From Conchocele bisecta (Eukaryota; Mollusca; Bivalvia; Lucinida; Thyasiridae), in contig CM055266.1 of the NCBI GenBank assembly GCA_029237695.1, positions 108,207,370-108,271,369 on the forward strand: a stretch of DNA of 64,000 nucleotides, given 5' to 3'. Positions 11,101-26,100 of this stretch are shown piece after piece (the stretch's first letter is position 1; each line of letters starts with the position of its first letter). The notes below the pieces were generated by a model. It made no database searches. It was not told the DNA's origin and saw only the letters and a program-made list of their open reading frames with translations. Both the position numbers and the translations under genes were made by a program.

Positions 11101-14100
11101 AGAAGGAAATAGAAGTTATAACATTATTTCTCTGATGTTAAGTTTTGTAAAGAGACTAAGTTTTTGACCTTGACCTTGGGATCAGCGGGGGTTGGACGGT
11201 CGTGGATTTTGGCACAGCATGGTAAGAGAGCCTTACCGGAATGCATGTGTGAAATATTAAGCATTTTAGATGAAGGAAATAGAAGTTATAACATTATTTC
11301 TCTGATGTTAAGTTTTGTAAAGAGACTAAGTTTTTGACCTTGACCTTGGGATCAGCGGGGGTTGGACGGTCGTGGATTTTGGCACAGCATGGTAAGAGAG
11401 CCATACCGGAATGCATGTGTGAAATATTAAGCATTTTAGATGAAGGAAATAGAAATTATAACATTATTTCTCTGATGTTAAGTTTAGTGACGGACGGACG
11501 CACGAACAACCAGACTCCAGTATGCCCCCCCCCCACAACTCGTTGCGGAGGGTATAATAATTTGATGTTGTCATGCAAAACTAGATTGGTCAGTAAGTGA
11601 GGCTTACGGAATACCGCCCGCGTGGGCCCAGGTACCCCTGAATATGTAAAAAATGACCAAGTGTGTGGGCTTGTGACCTGACTCTGGGCTTAGCGGGGGC
11701 GGTACGAACGTGCATTTGTCACAGGGTGGTAGAGGTCCATTGGAGCACTGTGTGGGTGAAATGTGAAGCAGATCTGAGCAAGGAAATAGAAGTTATAACC
11801 GATTTCTCTGATGTTAAGTTTTGTAAAGAGACTAAGTATGTGATATTGACCTCGAGATAAGCGGGGATTTGTCACAGCATGATAGTAGAGCCTTAGAGGA
11901 ATGCATGAATGAAATATTAAGAATTTTCGATGAAAGAAATAGAAGTTATAACATATTTCTTTGATGTTAAGTTTTGTAAAGAGACTAAGTATTTGACTAA
12001 GTTTAGTGACGGACGGACGGACAACCTGACTCCAGTATACCCCCTCACAACTCGTTGCGGGTATATAAATATTAACTTCAATATGTTGGTCATATTGTGT
12101 GAAAATAATTTTTGGATCCACTTCCTCGTTTCGAAACTGTGCTTCATTTAACTGGTTGTAGGTGCCTACAAACTAAATTTAGAATGCATATAAGGTAAGT
12201 CTCAACCAATCAACCGGATTTTGAGCATTAGAACCATGTACATCACCTGGGGCCCGTTTCACTACACTTTGTACGACTAAGTGCAAACTTATGATTTTAA
12301 ATTTCACATTAACAATGTTTTCTTGTAAACAATTATTGGATTTACATTTATTGAGCATATGCAGCCTATGCTCAGTAAATGTAAATCCATCAATTGAAAT
12401 TTCCAGGCAATCTTAAATTTGCACTTACGAACATATCAGTTGAACGAAGCTTAGTGAAACGGCCCCGGGGATGTTTTATCAACTTGGTATCCAGAGCCAA
12501 TCACATTAACTATAGTCTGTTTCACGAAAGCTGCCCAAATTTTACGGCCATATAAACAATTCAAAAACAATATTTTTTTCGATAGTATTAAATTAAAGGA
12601 AAATTTAAAAATGAGCCTTCTTTTTAATTCGTGAAATTTGGTCAAATATTGGTTTTATTACGAAAAATTGATTTCTCTATGGGAATTTAACATGGGGGGG
12701 AAAAAGAGGCAAAGGAGTGTGGGAGGAGTCAAAAAACTAAATTTTTTGGAAATTGACTCCGAAACCTAGCTAGATAGCTTGGAAATGATCCAACTAAGAA
12801 AACAAAAGTTAAATTTTGAAAATTGGTCCAGGATTACTGAAATTCTAAAAAATTTCCCTATGTTAAATCCCCATCGACATCTTCACGGAGTGAAGATGTC
12901 TATGGGGATTTAACATGGGGAAATTTTGTTTTCGCAATAAAATCAATATTTGACCAAATTTCACGAAATAAAAAGAAGGCTCATTCTTAAATTTTCCTTT
13001 AATTTAATATTATCGAAAAAAATGTTGTTTTTGAATTGTTTATATGGCCGTAAAATTTGGGCAGCTTTCGTGAAACAGACTATAGAGAAAGTGAGCAGGG
13101 TCTCAAGTATACCCCTGGCTACTGCCTGGACCGACAAATAAAAACGTCGGACGGACGGAATTACAAAAATTATTTCCCCCTCGACATACTTTGTATAACT
13201 ACATAGCATACGATTTATGTGGCAGACAGTTAAACTGACCATCTCTATTGAAGAGAAGTAAAACTTTCTCTGTGACCACCTTCACCGTCCGTCTCTCATT
13301 GATGACGTCCATGAGGAGGTTATCGTGGGGGTCGGAGAGGTGAAGGTTGAAGGCGAGTACCATGGTCACGAGAAGGTCGGACACCTTGTCCTCGTGATCC
13401 AGGCTGGGTGGGTTGTCTATCGCGTCCAGCACAGAGTGGAGGAACTTGGCGTTTAGATGGTCTGTAATGGACGGCATTGGCACATGTGGCTGTAACTGGA
13501 GAAACGTGGCATTAAATGTAACCAGGTTAACCCTTTAAACACCTCAGGCCTGTATAGTTGTATTGGCAAAACGGGGGTATTTTTGTTCTTAAACATATGA
13601 AAATTTGCTTGCAAAAAGTGCAGATCCTGATGAGCGCAAAACGGGGGTATTTTTGTCCATGCTTGCAAAAAGTGCAGATCCTGATGAGCCGGCTCATCAG
13701 GATCTGCACTTTTTGCAAGCAAATTTTCATATGTTTAAGAACAAAAATACCCCCGTTTCATAAATGGACTAGTTTGAAAATTATTTTGTGACCGTTGTAT
13801 TAGTTGCAAAATTGACATACAAAATCCATTCCAGTTACTTAGGGGTGAAAGAGTTAACGCCTGATGTGTTATCACCCTACCATAGTATAATAAAATATAG
13901 TACTGTTTGTTAGCAGCATCACAGATGTCTCACTGAGAGAATGGCGAAAAGTGACAGCGTGACAACCACGACAGACCAGTGGGATGGAAATACTATGAAA
14001 GTAATTTTGATGCCTAAGGCGAGGTTTGAAACCACAACCTCCGGATTGGAAGTCAGGTGTTCTAACCCCTAGGCCACAACCCATTCCGCATGAATGGCGA

Positions 14101-17100
14101 ACCATGTAAGCTCTGATCAGACTTCGCAGATGCGCAGGCTGATCTGGGAGGACATTGTTTGCAAAAAGCGTGAGTGAAAATTCTGGATACAACACTTGAG
14201 GGACATGGATATCGCTACCTAATACTCTAAAAAGAATTGCTCGACATGTTGTTGGTTGAGAATCTGAGAGCTTCCAATTTTGATGCGGATATCAAACTAT
14301 CACAGCAATAAACATCAACAGATAGATTGCAATTTTAATTTGGAACTGTTGATGTAAGTGACATGTAAGTCCAAACATTGTATACCGGTATATAGCATAA
14401 AGAACAAAGCAAAATTATGAGTTAAAAATAATAATAATAAAACAAATCCAATTGTAAATGGTTTGCATTTAATTTGCAGATTCGATGAAATGATAAGATT
14501 ACAAGTATAAATATCAAGCCTTGTGTTTAAGACAATTAGAAATCTACTTCAAGCCCTTCATACAGTGATTTACTTATTCATCTAGACGCATCTCTCTCAT
14601 GAGGTGCACATATATATTTGGAGTTGTGAAAAAAGTGAATAGGTTTAACGTCCCAGCAACAGCTAAGGTCATATAGAGACGGGACAACAGTTTAAAGTCG
14701 CATCCGACAAACCAGTGGAATGGAAATGCTATGAAAGTATTTTTTGATGCCCTAGGCTAGATTTGAACCCACAACCTCTGGATTAGAAGTCACATGTTCT
14801 AACCCCTAGACCACAACCCATCCTTATTTGTGGTTTTGACTGGAGAAATGGGACTGACGGGTTTTGCGACTAGTGTAGATCCAGATCAGCCTGTGCATCC
14901 GCAGTCTGATCAGGATCTGCACTGTTCGCCATTACAAAAAAACCTGTCATGCTTTTAACAAAAAATATATATCAATATCAGTTTGGTATATGTTACTACT
15001 TGTGATACCGGATGGCAATTTACACCTCCGAATGCCCAATATTTCCTCTACTATATATAGCATTGCAGGCCAATAATTATCCCAACTCACCGTGTAAATT
15101 AGCTGGCACAGATTCCCCGGTGGAAAACAGCATTGTCAACACCAGTGACACATAACTCACCCGTGTCACATCTGCAACATACATAATGAATACCAGGCCA
15201 GTGTCTTTTGATATCAAGTTTATCAGGCAAGGCTAGGAAATGCGTAGGAATTCCTAGGCTCGGTGAGGAATTCCTACCGTTTCCGAGACAAAATACACTT
15301 GCCTGGTACTCTATTTAACAGGTAACATTTTACGTTACATAATGTCAGAGCAATTATCATGTGTTTTTTGTTGAAAAAAATGCGGACTTGTTTATATTCC
15401 ACCATTACAATGACATCATTCTGTAACGTCATGTGACGCCGTTGGACCAATGAATGGAATGGTGCTTAACGGCCCATCAACACAAAAGAGTATCATTTAG
15501 GGCCAAGCAATGTAGATGAAGAATAAAAATAATAATAAAATAGTATGTTAGATGTGGTAGTCAATCAGACGATCAGGGTAATAATATTAATATGATAAAC
15601 AATACAAGAGCTGTAGGAGAACAGCATAGCTCGACTACGAGGGTTGTCGATGTACACATAGCTTGACAAACAAGGTGGCTGCGGCCTGCAGAAAAACCTT
15701 AACCAAGGTTGACTAAAAACATTAACCAAGGGAAATTAATTAAGTAATTCAAGGTTAAATGTAGGTCAATGTCAGATATAGGTCAAGGGTTATTGATGTA
15801 CATCACTAGGAGATGAAGTTTTCCAAGTATGGTTGCTGTAGGCCCAGGAGTATTCCATATACAAGCTTGAATAAAAACCTTAACCAAGGGGAAATAACTA
15901 AGTAATCCAATGATAAAAGTAGGTCAAGGTCAAATATAGGTCAGGGGTTATTGATGTACATCCCGGTTTTATTATGAGAAAAAGTTATCCAAGTATGGTG
16001 TCTGTATGCACAATAGTATTCCATATACAAGCTTGACTATAAACATTAACCAAGTAATTCAAGGTTAAATGTAGGTGAAGGTAAAATATAGATCAGGGGT
16101 TATTGATGTACATCCCTATGAGAAAAGGTTGTCCATGTATGGTGTATGTATGCACAATAGTATTCCATGTACAAGCTTGACTAAAAACCTTAACCAAGGT
16201 TGACTAAAAACCTTAACCAAGGGGAATTAACAAAGTAATTCCAGAGGAAATGTAGGTCAAAGTCAAATATAGATCAGGGGTTATTGATGTACATTACTAG
16301 GAGATGAAGTTGTCCAAGTATGGTGGGTGTAGGGCCAATAGTATTGCATATACAAGCTTGACTAAAAACCTTAACCAAGGAGAATTAACTAAGTAATTGA
16401 AGAGGAAATGTAGGTCAAGGTCAAACATAGATCAGGGGTTATTGATGTACATCCCTATGAGAAAAGGTTGTCCAAGTATGGTGTCTGTATGCACAATAGT
16501 ATTCCATGTACAAGCTTGACTAAAAACCTTAACCAAGGTTGACTAAAAACCTTAACCAAGGGGAATTAACTAGGTAATTCAAGGTTAAATGTAGGTCAAG
16601 GTCAAATATAGGCCAGGGGTTGTTGATGTACATCACTAGGAGATAAAGTTGTCCAAGTATGGTTGGTGTAGGGCCAGGAGTATTCCATCTACAAGGTTGA
16701 CTAAAAACCTTAACCAAAGAGAATTAACTAAGTAATTAAAGAGGAAATGTAGGTCAAGGTCAAATATAGATCAGGTGTTACTGATGTACATCCCTAGGAG
16801 ATGAAGTTGTCCAAGTATGGTGGGTGTAGGGCCAGGAGTATTCCATATACAAGCTTGACTAAAAACCTTAACCAAGGGGAATTAAGTAAGTAATTGAAAA
16901 GGAAATGTAGGTCAAGGTCAAATATAGACCAGGGGTTATTGATGTACATCCCTATGAGAAAAGGTTGTCCAAGTATGGTGTCTGTATGGACAATAGTATT
17001 CCATGTACAAGCTTGACTAAAAACCTTAACCAAGGTTGACTAAAAACCATAACCAAGTAATTCAAGAGGAAATGTAGGTGAAGGTCAAATATAGATCAGG

Positions 17101-20100
17101 GGTTATTGATGTACATCACTAGGAGATGAAGTTGTCCAAGTATGGTGGGTGTAGGGCCAGTAGTATTCCATATACAAGCTTGACTAAAAACGTTAACCAA
17201 GGCGTGACGGTGACGCCGACGCCGGGGTGACAACATAATCTCTACTTATTCTTCGAAAAGTCGAGCTAATAAATGAACAACATGTATAGAATTATAAAAT
17301 TATAGAAATGAGAAACATGTATACAATGATAAAATTAAATTTTTCCGATACAAGTTCGTTTCATGGAGAAAGCGAAGCAACCCTTCAATGTTCTCCACCT
17401 GGAATAGCTCCGCAAGTGAAGTAACATTGAAATGTTTGCCTCGAATATCGGAAAAATCGATACAGTCCAGTAGGATGTGTTGCACGGTAAATGCGCTGTG
17501 GCATGGAATACACCATGGACGCGGCTCACCTTTGAGCATACACGAATGCGTTGAGTCGTGTATGTCCAATGCGCAATCGACTAAGGACAACTTCATCCTG
17601 GCGTACTGGACCAATGAAACTTCAGTTTTCAATTTGTAACTCGGATATTCGTATCAGGTCATTGTCCGATACGACATTATGTTATCAGTCAGTACGTATC
17701 AGGGCATGCAAAGCTTGTTACCTGATAAAATGTATTATCCTGTCAATACAATGGCTACTACATATGACGAGGATGGCCGCGGCCCGCATGTCGAGCCCGC
17801 CGAGGCATTTGATGGTCTCGGAGTGTATTTATTTGAAGTTTGATGCCCAATAAGCATACAAAGCTTCAAGCAAATCTGACTTACGGTTACAGAGATAGTA
17901 GGTATGTGAAAACTTTAACGCAAATTTTGACAGAAACTTCAACGCAAACAAAGTCATTTGACCTTGACATATGGGCACAGGGGCCGCATGAGTGGGACAC
18001 AGAATGAATATATGGATGATGACTAATAAGCATATGAAGTTTCAAGTCAATGTGACTTAGGACTGCAGAGATATAAGGTATTTAAAAACTTTAACGCGGG
18101 GGCAGGACGAACGTGGATTTGGCACAAGGCGGTATAGGACCATTAGAGCAATGTGTATATGAAATATGAAGCAGATCGGTTGAAGGATGAAGAAATTATG
18201 AGACATTTACCCGAGCGTTAAAGTTTTGTGAGGACGGACGGACGGACGGACGGACGGACGAAGCAGATCGGTTGAAGGATGAAGAAATTATGAGACATTT
18301 ACCCGAGCGTTAAAGTTTTGTGACGGACGGACGGACGGACGGACGGACGGACGTTCTTACAGTACTATACTTATGTGGCTTATCACATGTTAAATATTAG
18401 CCACATAAAACGATTTTTAGCCACATAAAAGGATTTTTTAGGTGGCTAATTGTAACCAACCCTATCCTTTACCAAGTCCATAACCCTGTGGGGCTAGCCA
18501 CATAAGTACCCTAATGTGTGCCCGGACGGACGGACGGGACGGACGGGACGGACGGACAAGGGTAACACTAAATGCCCCCTCCACTATCGTGGTGGGGCAT
18601 AAAAAGGGGAGATAATCCATGATGCGGGATTCAATCAAAACTCTAAATACATTTTGCGCATCTACTCATCATAAAGAAAGTTTTATGAGTTACAAATCAA
18701 AATTGGAAAATTATAATTTGAAAAGGGGGAGATAATCCACAACCCGGAGAGGTCCATCAAAAATCTAAATAAACATTACGCATGCACTCATCATAAGGAA
18801 GCTACATACCAAGTTTCAGGTGTGTAGCTAGTACAGTTTAACAGTTTATGAGCAATAAAGTTTGATGACGGACGGACATCATTTACAGAAAATATCACAA
18901 TTTCTGTCAATATTTTTTAATCAAAAAATCAAACATCTCGGTACAATATCACATGTAATGTCTCATATGTGGCAATGACTGAATAAATTGAGTTTATAGG
19001 TTTTGCGGCCAGTGTAGATCCAGAATGATCTACACTGGCCGCAAAACCCATAAGTCCCATTTATCCAGTCACAGCCACATATATAGCGTTAGCCTGTGGT
19101 TTACCGTCCATGTTGGTCTGCACCTCCTCGGCGAGCTCCGTGGTGAGAATGGAGAACAGGAGCAGGGAGACGACCATGCGGTCCAGAGCACACATCGCCC
19201 CGAACACCCGCAGTAGGAGTAGTCGCAGTCGCAGCCGCGTCTCCTAACACAGCAATAGAGGATCTTACACGAGTGATGATTTAAACTGACCATGCTGTGC
19301 AGGGCACACATCGCCCCAAACACCCGCAGTAGCAGTAGTCGCAGCCACGTGTCCTAACATTGCAAAACCATCAATGTCAAAGTGGTGAAAAAAAGTGAAA
19401 GTGAATAGGTTTAACATCCCAACAAGAGCTAAGGTCACATAGAGATGGGAATTCAGTATTTTAAGTTTCATACGAAAGACCAGCGGGATGGAAAATACTG
19501 AAAGAGCGGGGATTGAACAAAAGTGAAAGTGAATGGGTTTAACGTCCCAGCAACAGCTAAGGTCATATAAAGATGGGACCACAGTTTAAAGTTTCATCCG
19601 AGAGACCAGTGGGATGGAAATACTATGAAAGTATTTTTGATGCCTAAGGCGAGGTTTGAACCCACAACCTCTGAATTGGAAGTCGGGTGCCCCTAGGCCA
19701 AAACCCATCCCTGACGGGGATTGAACTCGCAACCTCCGGTATTGAAGTCCAATGCTGTATTCCCTAGACCACAAACCATCCCGTCATAGTATTGGCATGA
19801 CAGTGTTGCATGTAGTCAAATGTATCAAAAAAATCTCAAGTCTCATCCGAACGACCAGTGGGATAGAAATAATTTTGTTATGCCTAAGGCAAGGTTTGAA
19901 CCCACATCCCCGGATTGGAAGTCAGGCATTCTAACCCTAGGTCACAACCCAGCCATCCAAATGTATCAATTTTCCAGACTTCTTAGCAAACAAAAAAAAC
20001 AACAACAGCTAAGTGTTTCAGTGACCTTGAGAAGGTCACTGCCAAGGTCATGTTAATGGTGGAATGAGTGTGTTGCATCAAGCTCAGTAACGGTAGGACA

Positions 20101-23100
20101 GTCTCCACGAAACTCGATCAGAACTTAGTCAGTTGGTCCTGTAAAGCTGTATATTTTACAGGACCCGAGCTAATTTTACAGGACTGGACGATGTATATAC
20201 TATATAGGAAACATACATTCTTCTAAATCATGTAATATTAACCCTTAGACTGCCACTCACAACCATTGTCGTCTGCTGTTGCTTTTTTATCTTGCCTTAT
20301 TTCTCTATAAAAAACATGGTTTGACAGCACTTCAGAATCATTTCCAATGGAAATGATTCTGAAGTGCTGTCAAAGCATGTTGTAAATTATTCTAAAGTGC
20401 TGTCAAAGCATGTTTTTGATGATAAAAATTGAAAATAAAAAATAAACAGCAGACAATAAAAGAAATAAGATAGCGGTCTAAGGGTTAAGGGAGTGTACAT
20501 TTTGTACAGGTCAGTTAAACCTGTAAACAGGGATTTTGTGCCAGACCGTCACAGATTTTACTGGTCATGACCAGTGGTCCCGGGCATGTTTCGCGGAGAC
20601 TCGTAGGATTTTGTCGGCGAGCCTCAGAATTCCAAGCCTTGTTGCATAAACTTGATACCAAAAGACACTGGCTTGGTACATAGGTGGAAGACTCGGACCT
20701 AGGACACAATAAATGGCTCATTTGAAAAACGTTACCCCACTCACCCATTTCCTTACAATATACAGTAGAGCCTTAGTAACGCTATAGTGTCTATTGTACC
20801 GAAATTGGTGGGTGGGTTAACGGTTTTCAAATGAGCCATTTATCAGGTCCTAGGTCTGAGTCTTCCACCTGTGGCTTGGTATTCTCTATGTCTAGGAATA
20901 TAACATTTGGATGAATATACTGGTGCGGCACTCCGCGACAGCGTAAAATGTTTCATGTCAAAATAGGTGCTTGATTCCTGACAAATCCCCATTCAGCTAC
21001 ATGCAGAAGATAGTGCATAAACACATTTTCGTCTAGTAACGGGCACAAGAAATTTGTGCCGGCTACTAGATGAAAATGTGTTTATGCGATACAGAAGTAG
21101 AGGCATTTTATGCATTGAAGCATTTTATGCCGGCACGGTGTGCAGCACCAATGAATACAGAGTACAATGGAGCCCACCTACCATCTGGTAATACTGGACT
21201 AGGTTGTGAACACATTCGTAACTGTCCCTGGCTATGGCTTTCTGGGACACCGACGGCTTAGCATTCTCCTGTAACAGACAGCATAACTGGGTTCACAGAC
21301 TGGCTACCCAGTACATAATACAGTGAAACTTGCACAAGCGACCACGTGCATTAAGCAACTTTTGTCTTATGCGACCACTTTCAATTCCCCCCGACAATTT
21401 GGTCTATATAATGACAGTGTATTAAACGACTTTTCCTTAACGCGGTCAAATATTTTGTAACTGACAGCAAAGTTTGTTTGTATTAAACGACCATTAATTG
21501 ACAGGATGTCACAGGTGAAATTAGCCTCAACCGTGTGACAAACAAAGGAAACAAATCCCCTGTCACTGTCAAAGTGTGAATGGTGCATTCTTTATGATTA
21601 TTGACCTGAAACCTTGTTCTGATTCGCTGTTTCCTTAGTGATTACTAAAGGGAATTAACTCATCGTCGCTTAGCACATGGGAAACACCAGGACTGGTCGC
21701 TTAGCACATGGGAAACACCAGGACTGGTCGCTTAGCACATGGGAAAACATAGTTTCAAGTCAATCAAGAGATACTTATACGGACCGCAAGCGAGCGTGAT
21801 AATTAAATTACCAGAACAGGTGAAAATTTATATTGATTCAAATGTTACAAGAGTTGTCGGAGAACAATCAAGCACGACTATTGGTGCAGGTCTAGAATGT
21901 GCGGCAGGTCAAGGTCATATGAAGGTTTGACACTGAAGAGTTGTAGAAATAAGGTGGCTGTAGGGGATTATGATGTAAATCATTTTAATCACTATCAATT
22001 CGAATTGGTTTGGAATTATAACAAACAAGCATTTTTTTGAAAAACGATATAAACTTTTGAAGGTCCAACAATACTGGCTTTCAGACAGATTCAGACAATA
22101 TTGTTTGACTTTCATGTACAGTTATTGTTCACGTATTGGATTTTTAAGGAATTAAATGCGAAGCATTTAGTTCCTTAAAAATCCAGTATGTGAACAATAA
22201 CACGTATAATTAGCCAGGTTTATAATGCAGTCTCCCAACCGAGTATTAATTTTCCATCTCCAGTAGAACAGGTAGTCAGTAAATCTGGTAATATGTAACT
22301 TATTGGGGTTAAATCTATGTGAAATGCATGGAGAGCGATACTGGCCAGCGATTGGCTTAGGAAGTAGGGCGAATTATAAACTGTCATAAAAGCCCCTAAA
22401 ACATTTTATATCTACATTAACAGACCAGTATGGAGATTAGATCATCGAGGTTTGTGGCTATGGCGTCCTCGTCCTCGTGGAGATGCCAGCCGCGCTGCTG
22501 GGAGTCATCTTTACACACGGTGAGCTCCGCGAATATCTCCGACAGCCTCGTGTAGTCGCGGCTCATCTCCTCCTCACCAAGTTTGGGTGAGCTGTGCTGC
22601 AATGGTGATTTACAGCCCATCAACACATTGTGAAAATTTATAACGAAATATGCATTTCATTGTCCATAGCCTAGTCCGATGCCAAGCACCGATGTCGCAC
22701 ATTTAAGCTGGTCCATAGTCTTAATTCCCAGTGTACACTGGCTGCAGCAAACAACAAGTGGGTAGGTAAGCAGAGAGGTCACATGACTTACCTGTGGGAT
22801 TCTCAGCCAGGTATACTGTGGGAAAGTATTATAGAGGGAGATTCTGGTTTTAGACGGCAACTGGTGTAAACCTATTTTGCTGTCGGGTTGTCACTGTATA
22901 AACATGTATTGTCTATATTAACAATTAAAGTATTTGCTCAAAGGAGTTCATGACTATAAGCCATGGTGTGACAAATTCTCCTCATCTTAACCCGTTCAAC
23001 CCTAAAAAACTGGAATTGGACGGTGATATGTTGATTTGACAAGTTTATCAGGTTCAGTTAGGACATGGTAGGAATATCTTGACATGCCTCAGAACCCCCA

Positions 23101-26100
23101 TGCATTCCTAAAGCTTTGCCCGATAAACTTGCTGGCACACCTGTAGCCGATTTCATCAAAATTGCAAAGTATACTTTTCTAGCAAAGTATACTTTGAGGG
23201 AGTAATCATTTATTTTTCCCAAATTCATAATTTCATACAGAACTAACGACTGCATATATTTGATGATTAAAAGTATGCAGAATTATTATATTGAATTTAT
23301 TACATTATAGCTGTGATAATGTAATAAATTCAGTATAATAAAAATTAATAAATTTATCTTTAAATTTAAAATTTCTCCCTCAAAGTATACTTTGCTAGAT
23401 AAGTATACTTTGCAATGTTGCTGAAATAAGCTACTGCATGCCTCCAAAATGTGCAACCAGGGTACCCTGAGATCGGACTGTGCATCCGCGCCAGTACAAA
23501 AGTGAAAGTGAACGGGAAATGGAAATCGCGGAAATTTACGTCCGATATAAAATGTATAATAATGCCAATCAACACAAGTGGTACCTACCTTTAACGTAAA
23601 TGACATCACAAGTTGACAAAATTGTCATAGCAAATGCGGAATAGAATTCCGCATTTGCTATGAAAATTTCATCAACCTTCGATGTCATTTACAGAAAATA
23701 TCAGTTTCGGTAAATGTTGCTCAAGACTAGATGGCCGCGGCCCGCATGTCGCACCTGCCGAGGCTTTGATAGTACATGTATACCGAAAAACTTTAACCAA
23801 AAACTTTAACTCAGATGCACGTATGTACGACAACATGCCAACTATACGTGCGACAACGTGCCAACTATATTGCGCTGTCTGCAATCGCGTGTGACAAAAA
23901 CACACACATCTTCGTCGGTACAAAAACAAATGGCTTGTCTCAAATCGTAATGATGAAAACTCACCTCATGTAAAGTTGAAAAGACCCTGTCCAACAATGG
24001 AGCTATCTCTGCGACACGGCAACCAAGGTGACCTAGAACAGTCTCTATGGCAACACCCGATAATTCGTAACTAAGCCCTGTGTTGCGTCTCACTTCTTCT
24101 ATCAGCTCCACTCCTATATTGCTAGGTAGGGTCAATGAGTTTACATCCACTACGCCCTGTTCGCTATGTCCAGAACTAGAAGCACTTTTTTTTGAGGTTG
24201 AAGGTATAGGGCTAGTGGCAGAGTCTACCCTGTGTGGTACAGGCTGAGCGGCCATGTCAGCCTTTCGCCGCCTATCGGTACAAGCTGCAGAGTCTGTTGT
24301 ATGAACATTATCTCTATCTTTCTCATTGCTGGAAGGTGACTCCTTGTACGAGGATTCCTTTGATGACGTTTCCTGTGTAAACGACTCATTCTCCAATAAA
24401 ATCCAGTCTGAAGGCTCGACATTTTCACTCGGCACTGAGCCAGCGTTCTGAAGCGGTGGTTGGTGGCTGTTTGTCGTTACCTGTCCGTCTGGGCTAGCAG
24501 GTGGCGGTGGGGCTACTCGCTTTGATGATCTAGTTTTCTTCTGCTTAATTCCTACATAAAAACAGAGAGCTAGATATGTGGCTGGAGAAATGGCCAGTGT
24601 AGATCCAGATCAGCCTGTGCATCCGCAGTCTGATCACGATCTGCACTGTTCACTGTTCCATCAATGAAACACCCGTCATGCTTCTAACAAGCAATATATA
24701 TTGTTATCAAGCTACAGGAGTGTGCTAGTTGAACGGGAGTTACACAGGTCACAAATGCCATAAACCCCATTTCTCCAGTCACAGCCACACATATGACAGC
24801 CATCACTGGTACCATACAGTATATCCCGAAAAACAATGTGTATATACGGCCAGCTGCCTAGACAACGATCAAATATTCTGCAAAACTTAAGCAAATTTGA
24901 CCTTGACCTTTGGCATGGAAGCAGCATGGGTGAGCTATCGAACCACTGCTATTGATTGAACATATTGATGACTTTAAAGAAGCATATACAGTCTAAAAGT
25001 GGTTTCAAGTCTCATCCAAAAGATCACTGGGATGGAAATACATGTACATGTACTATAAAAGTATTGTTGATGCCTACGGCAAAGTTTAAACCCACAACAT
25101 CTATTATTAAATTCCTGGGGGCCGTTTCACTAAACTTTGTACGACTCAAATGTTCGTAAGTGCAAAATGATGATAGTCTGCAAATTTCACATTAACAATG
25201 TTTTCTTGTAAACAATTATTGGATTTACATTTATTGAGCATAGGCTGCATGTGCAAGTGAAGTCCAAGTTGATGCTAATTATGGTTCCACAGAATCTAGG
25301 TAAATAAACACAATTGTTGTTAAAACTGTAACGTAAATTTCTAAGATATTTCATCTTGTACATGGGACCTGTAGAATGATACATGTAATGTGGTACACGA
25401 TTATGAAGTTTCAAGTCAATCTGACTTACAAGAGTGGAGAATATAGGTACCCGAAAACTTTAAAACAAATGTTATGGCCAAATGGAATAATAAACTAAAA
25501 ATGTGGCCTGTCGCACACGAATGCCCCCGCTGGCAGCCAAAGAAAACAAAGCATAATTGATTATAAGCCATTTACCCGAGCGTTAAGGTTTCGAACGCAC
25601 CAAGTCTGCGACCTTGACCCTGGGCTTAGCGGGGACGAATGTGGATTTGTCACAGGACCATTGGAGCAATGCGTGTGTGAAATGTGAAGCAGAACTGAGC
25701 AAAGAAACAGAAATTATAAGCCATTTACCCGAGCGTTAAGGTTTCGGGACGTACGGACGGATGGACAAACGGACGCCGGTAACACTATATGCCCCCCTCA
25801 CCATTCGGTGGCGGGGGCATAAAAAGATAACCAGCTGGAAAGATGAAAACTACATACACAGGTCATGCTCCATATACCAGGGGTAAAATAAACAGAAAAG
25901 TCCAGGCTAGTGTCTTTTGATATCAAGTTTATCAGGCAAGACTAGGAAATGCGCAGGAATTCCGAGGCTCGGTGGTGAAATTTTTACCATTTCCGAGCCG
26001 AGCCAGATAAACAGATAAACAGACACTTGCATGGTATTCTATTTCTCGGCTAACATTTATATAGGAATGAATGGCCTTTTTGTGGAATTTATCGGGGTAT

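Noticed and set aside
13461..13483. Upstream acceptor (TTACAG at about 13486) for NCKIPSD exon 9
   Set aside because: It would put exon 9 out of frame with exon 8; the second acceptor gives the conserved frame.
13941..14092. Possible tRNA gene on the minus strand
   Set aside because: A and B box-like sequences are present, but the cloverleaf is not complete and the unit recurs as a SINE.
24225..24428. ORF overlapping NCKIPSD exon 4 in another frame
   Set aside because: Shadow of the real exon.
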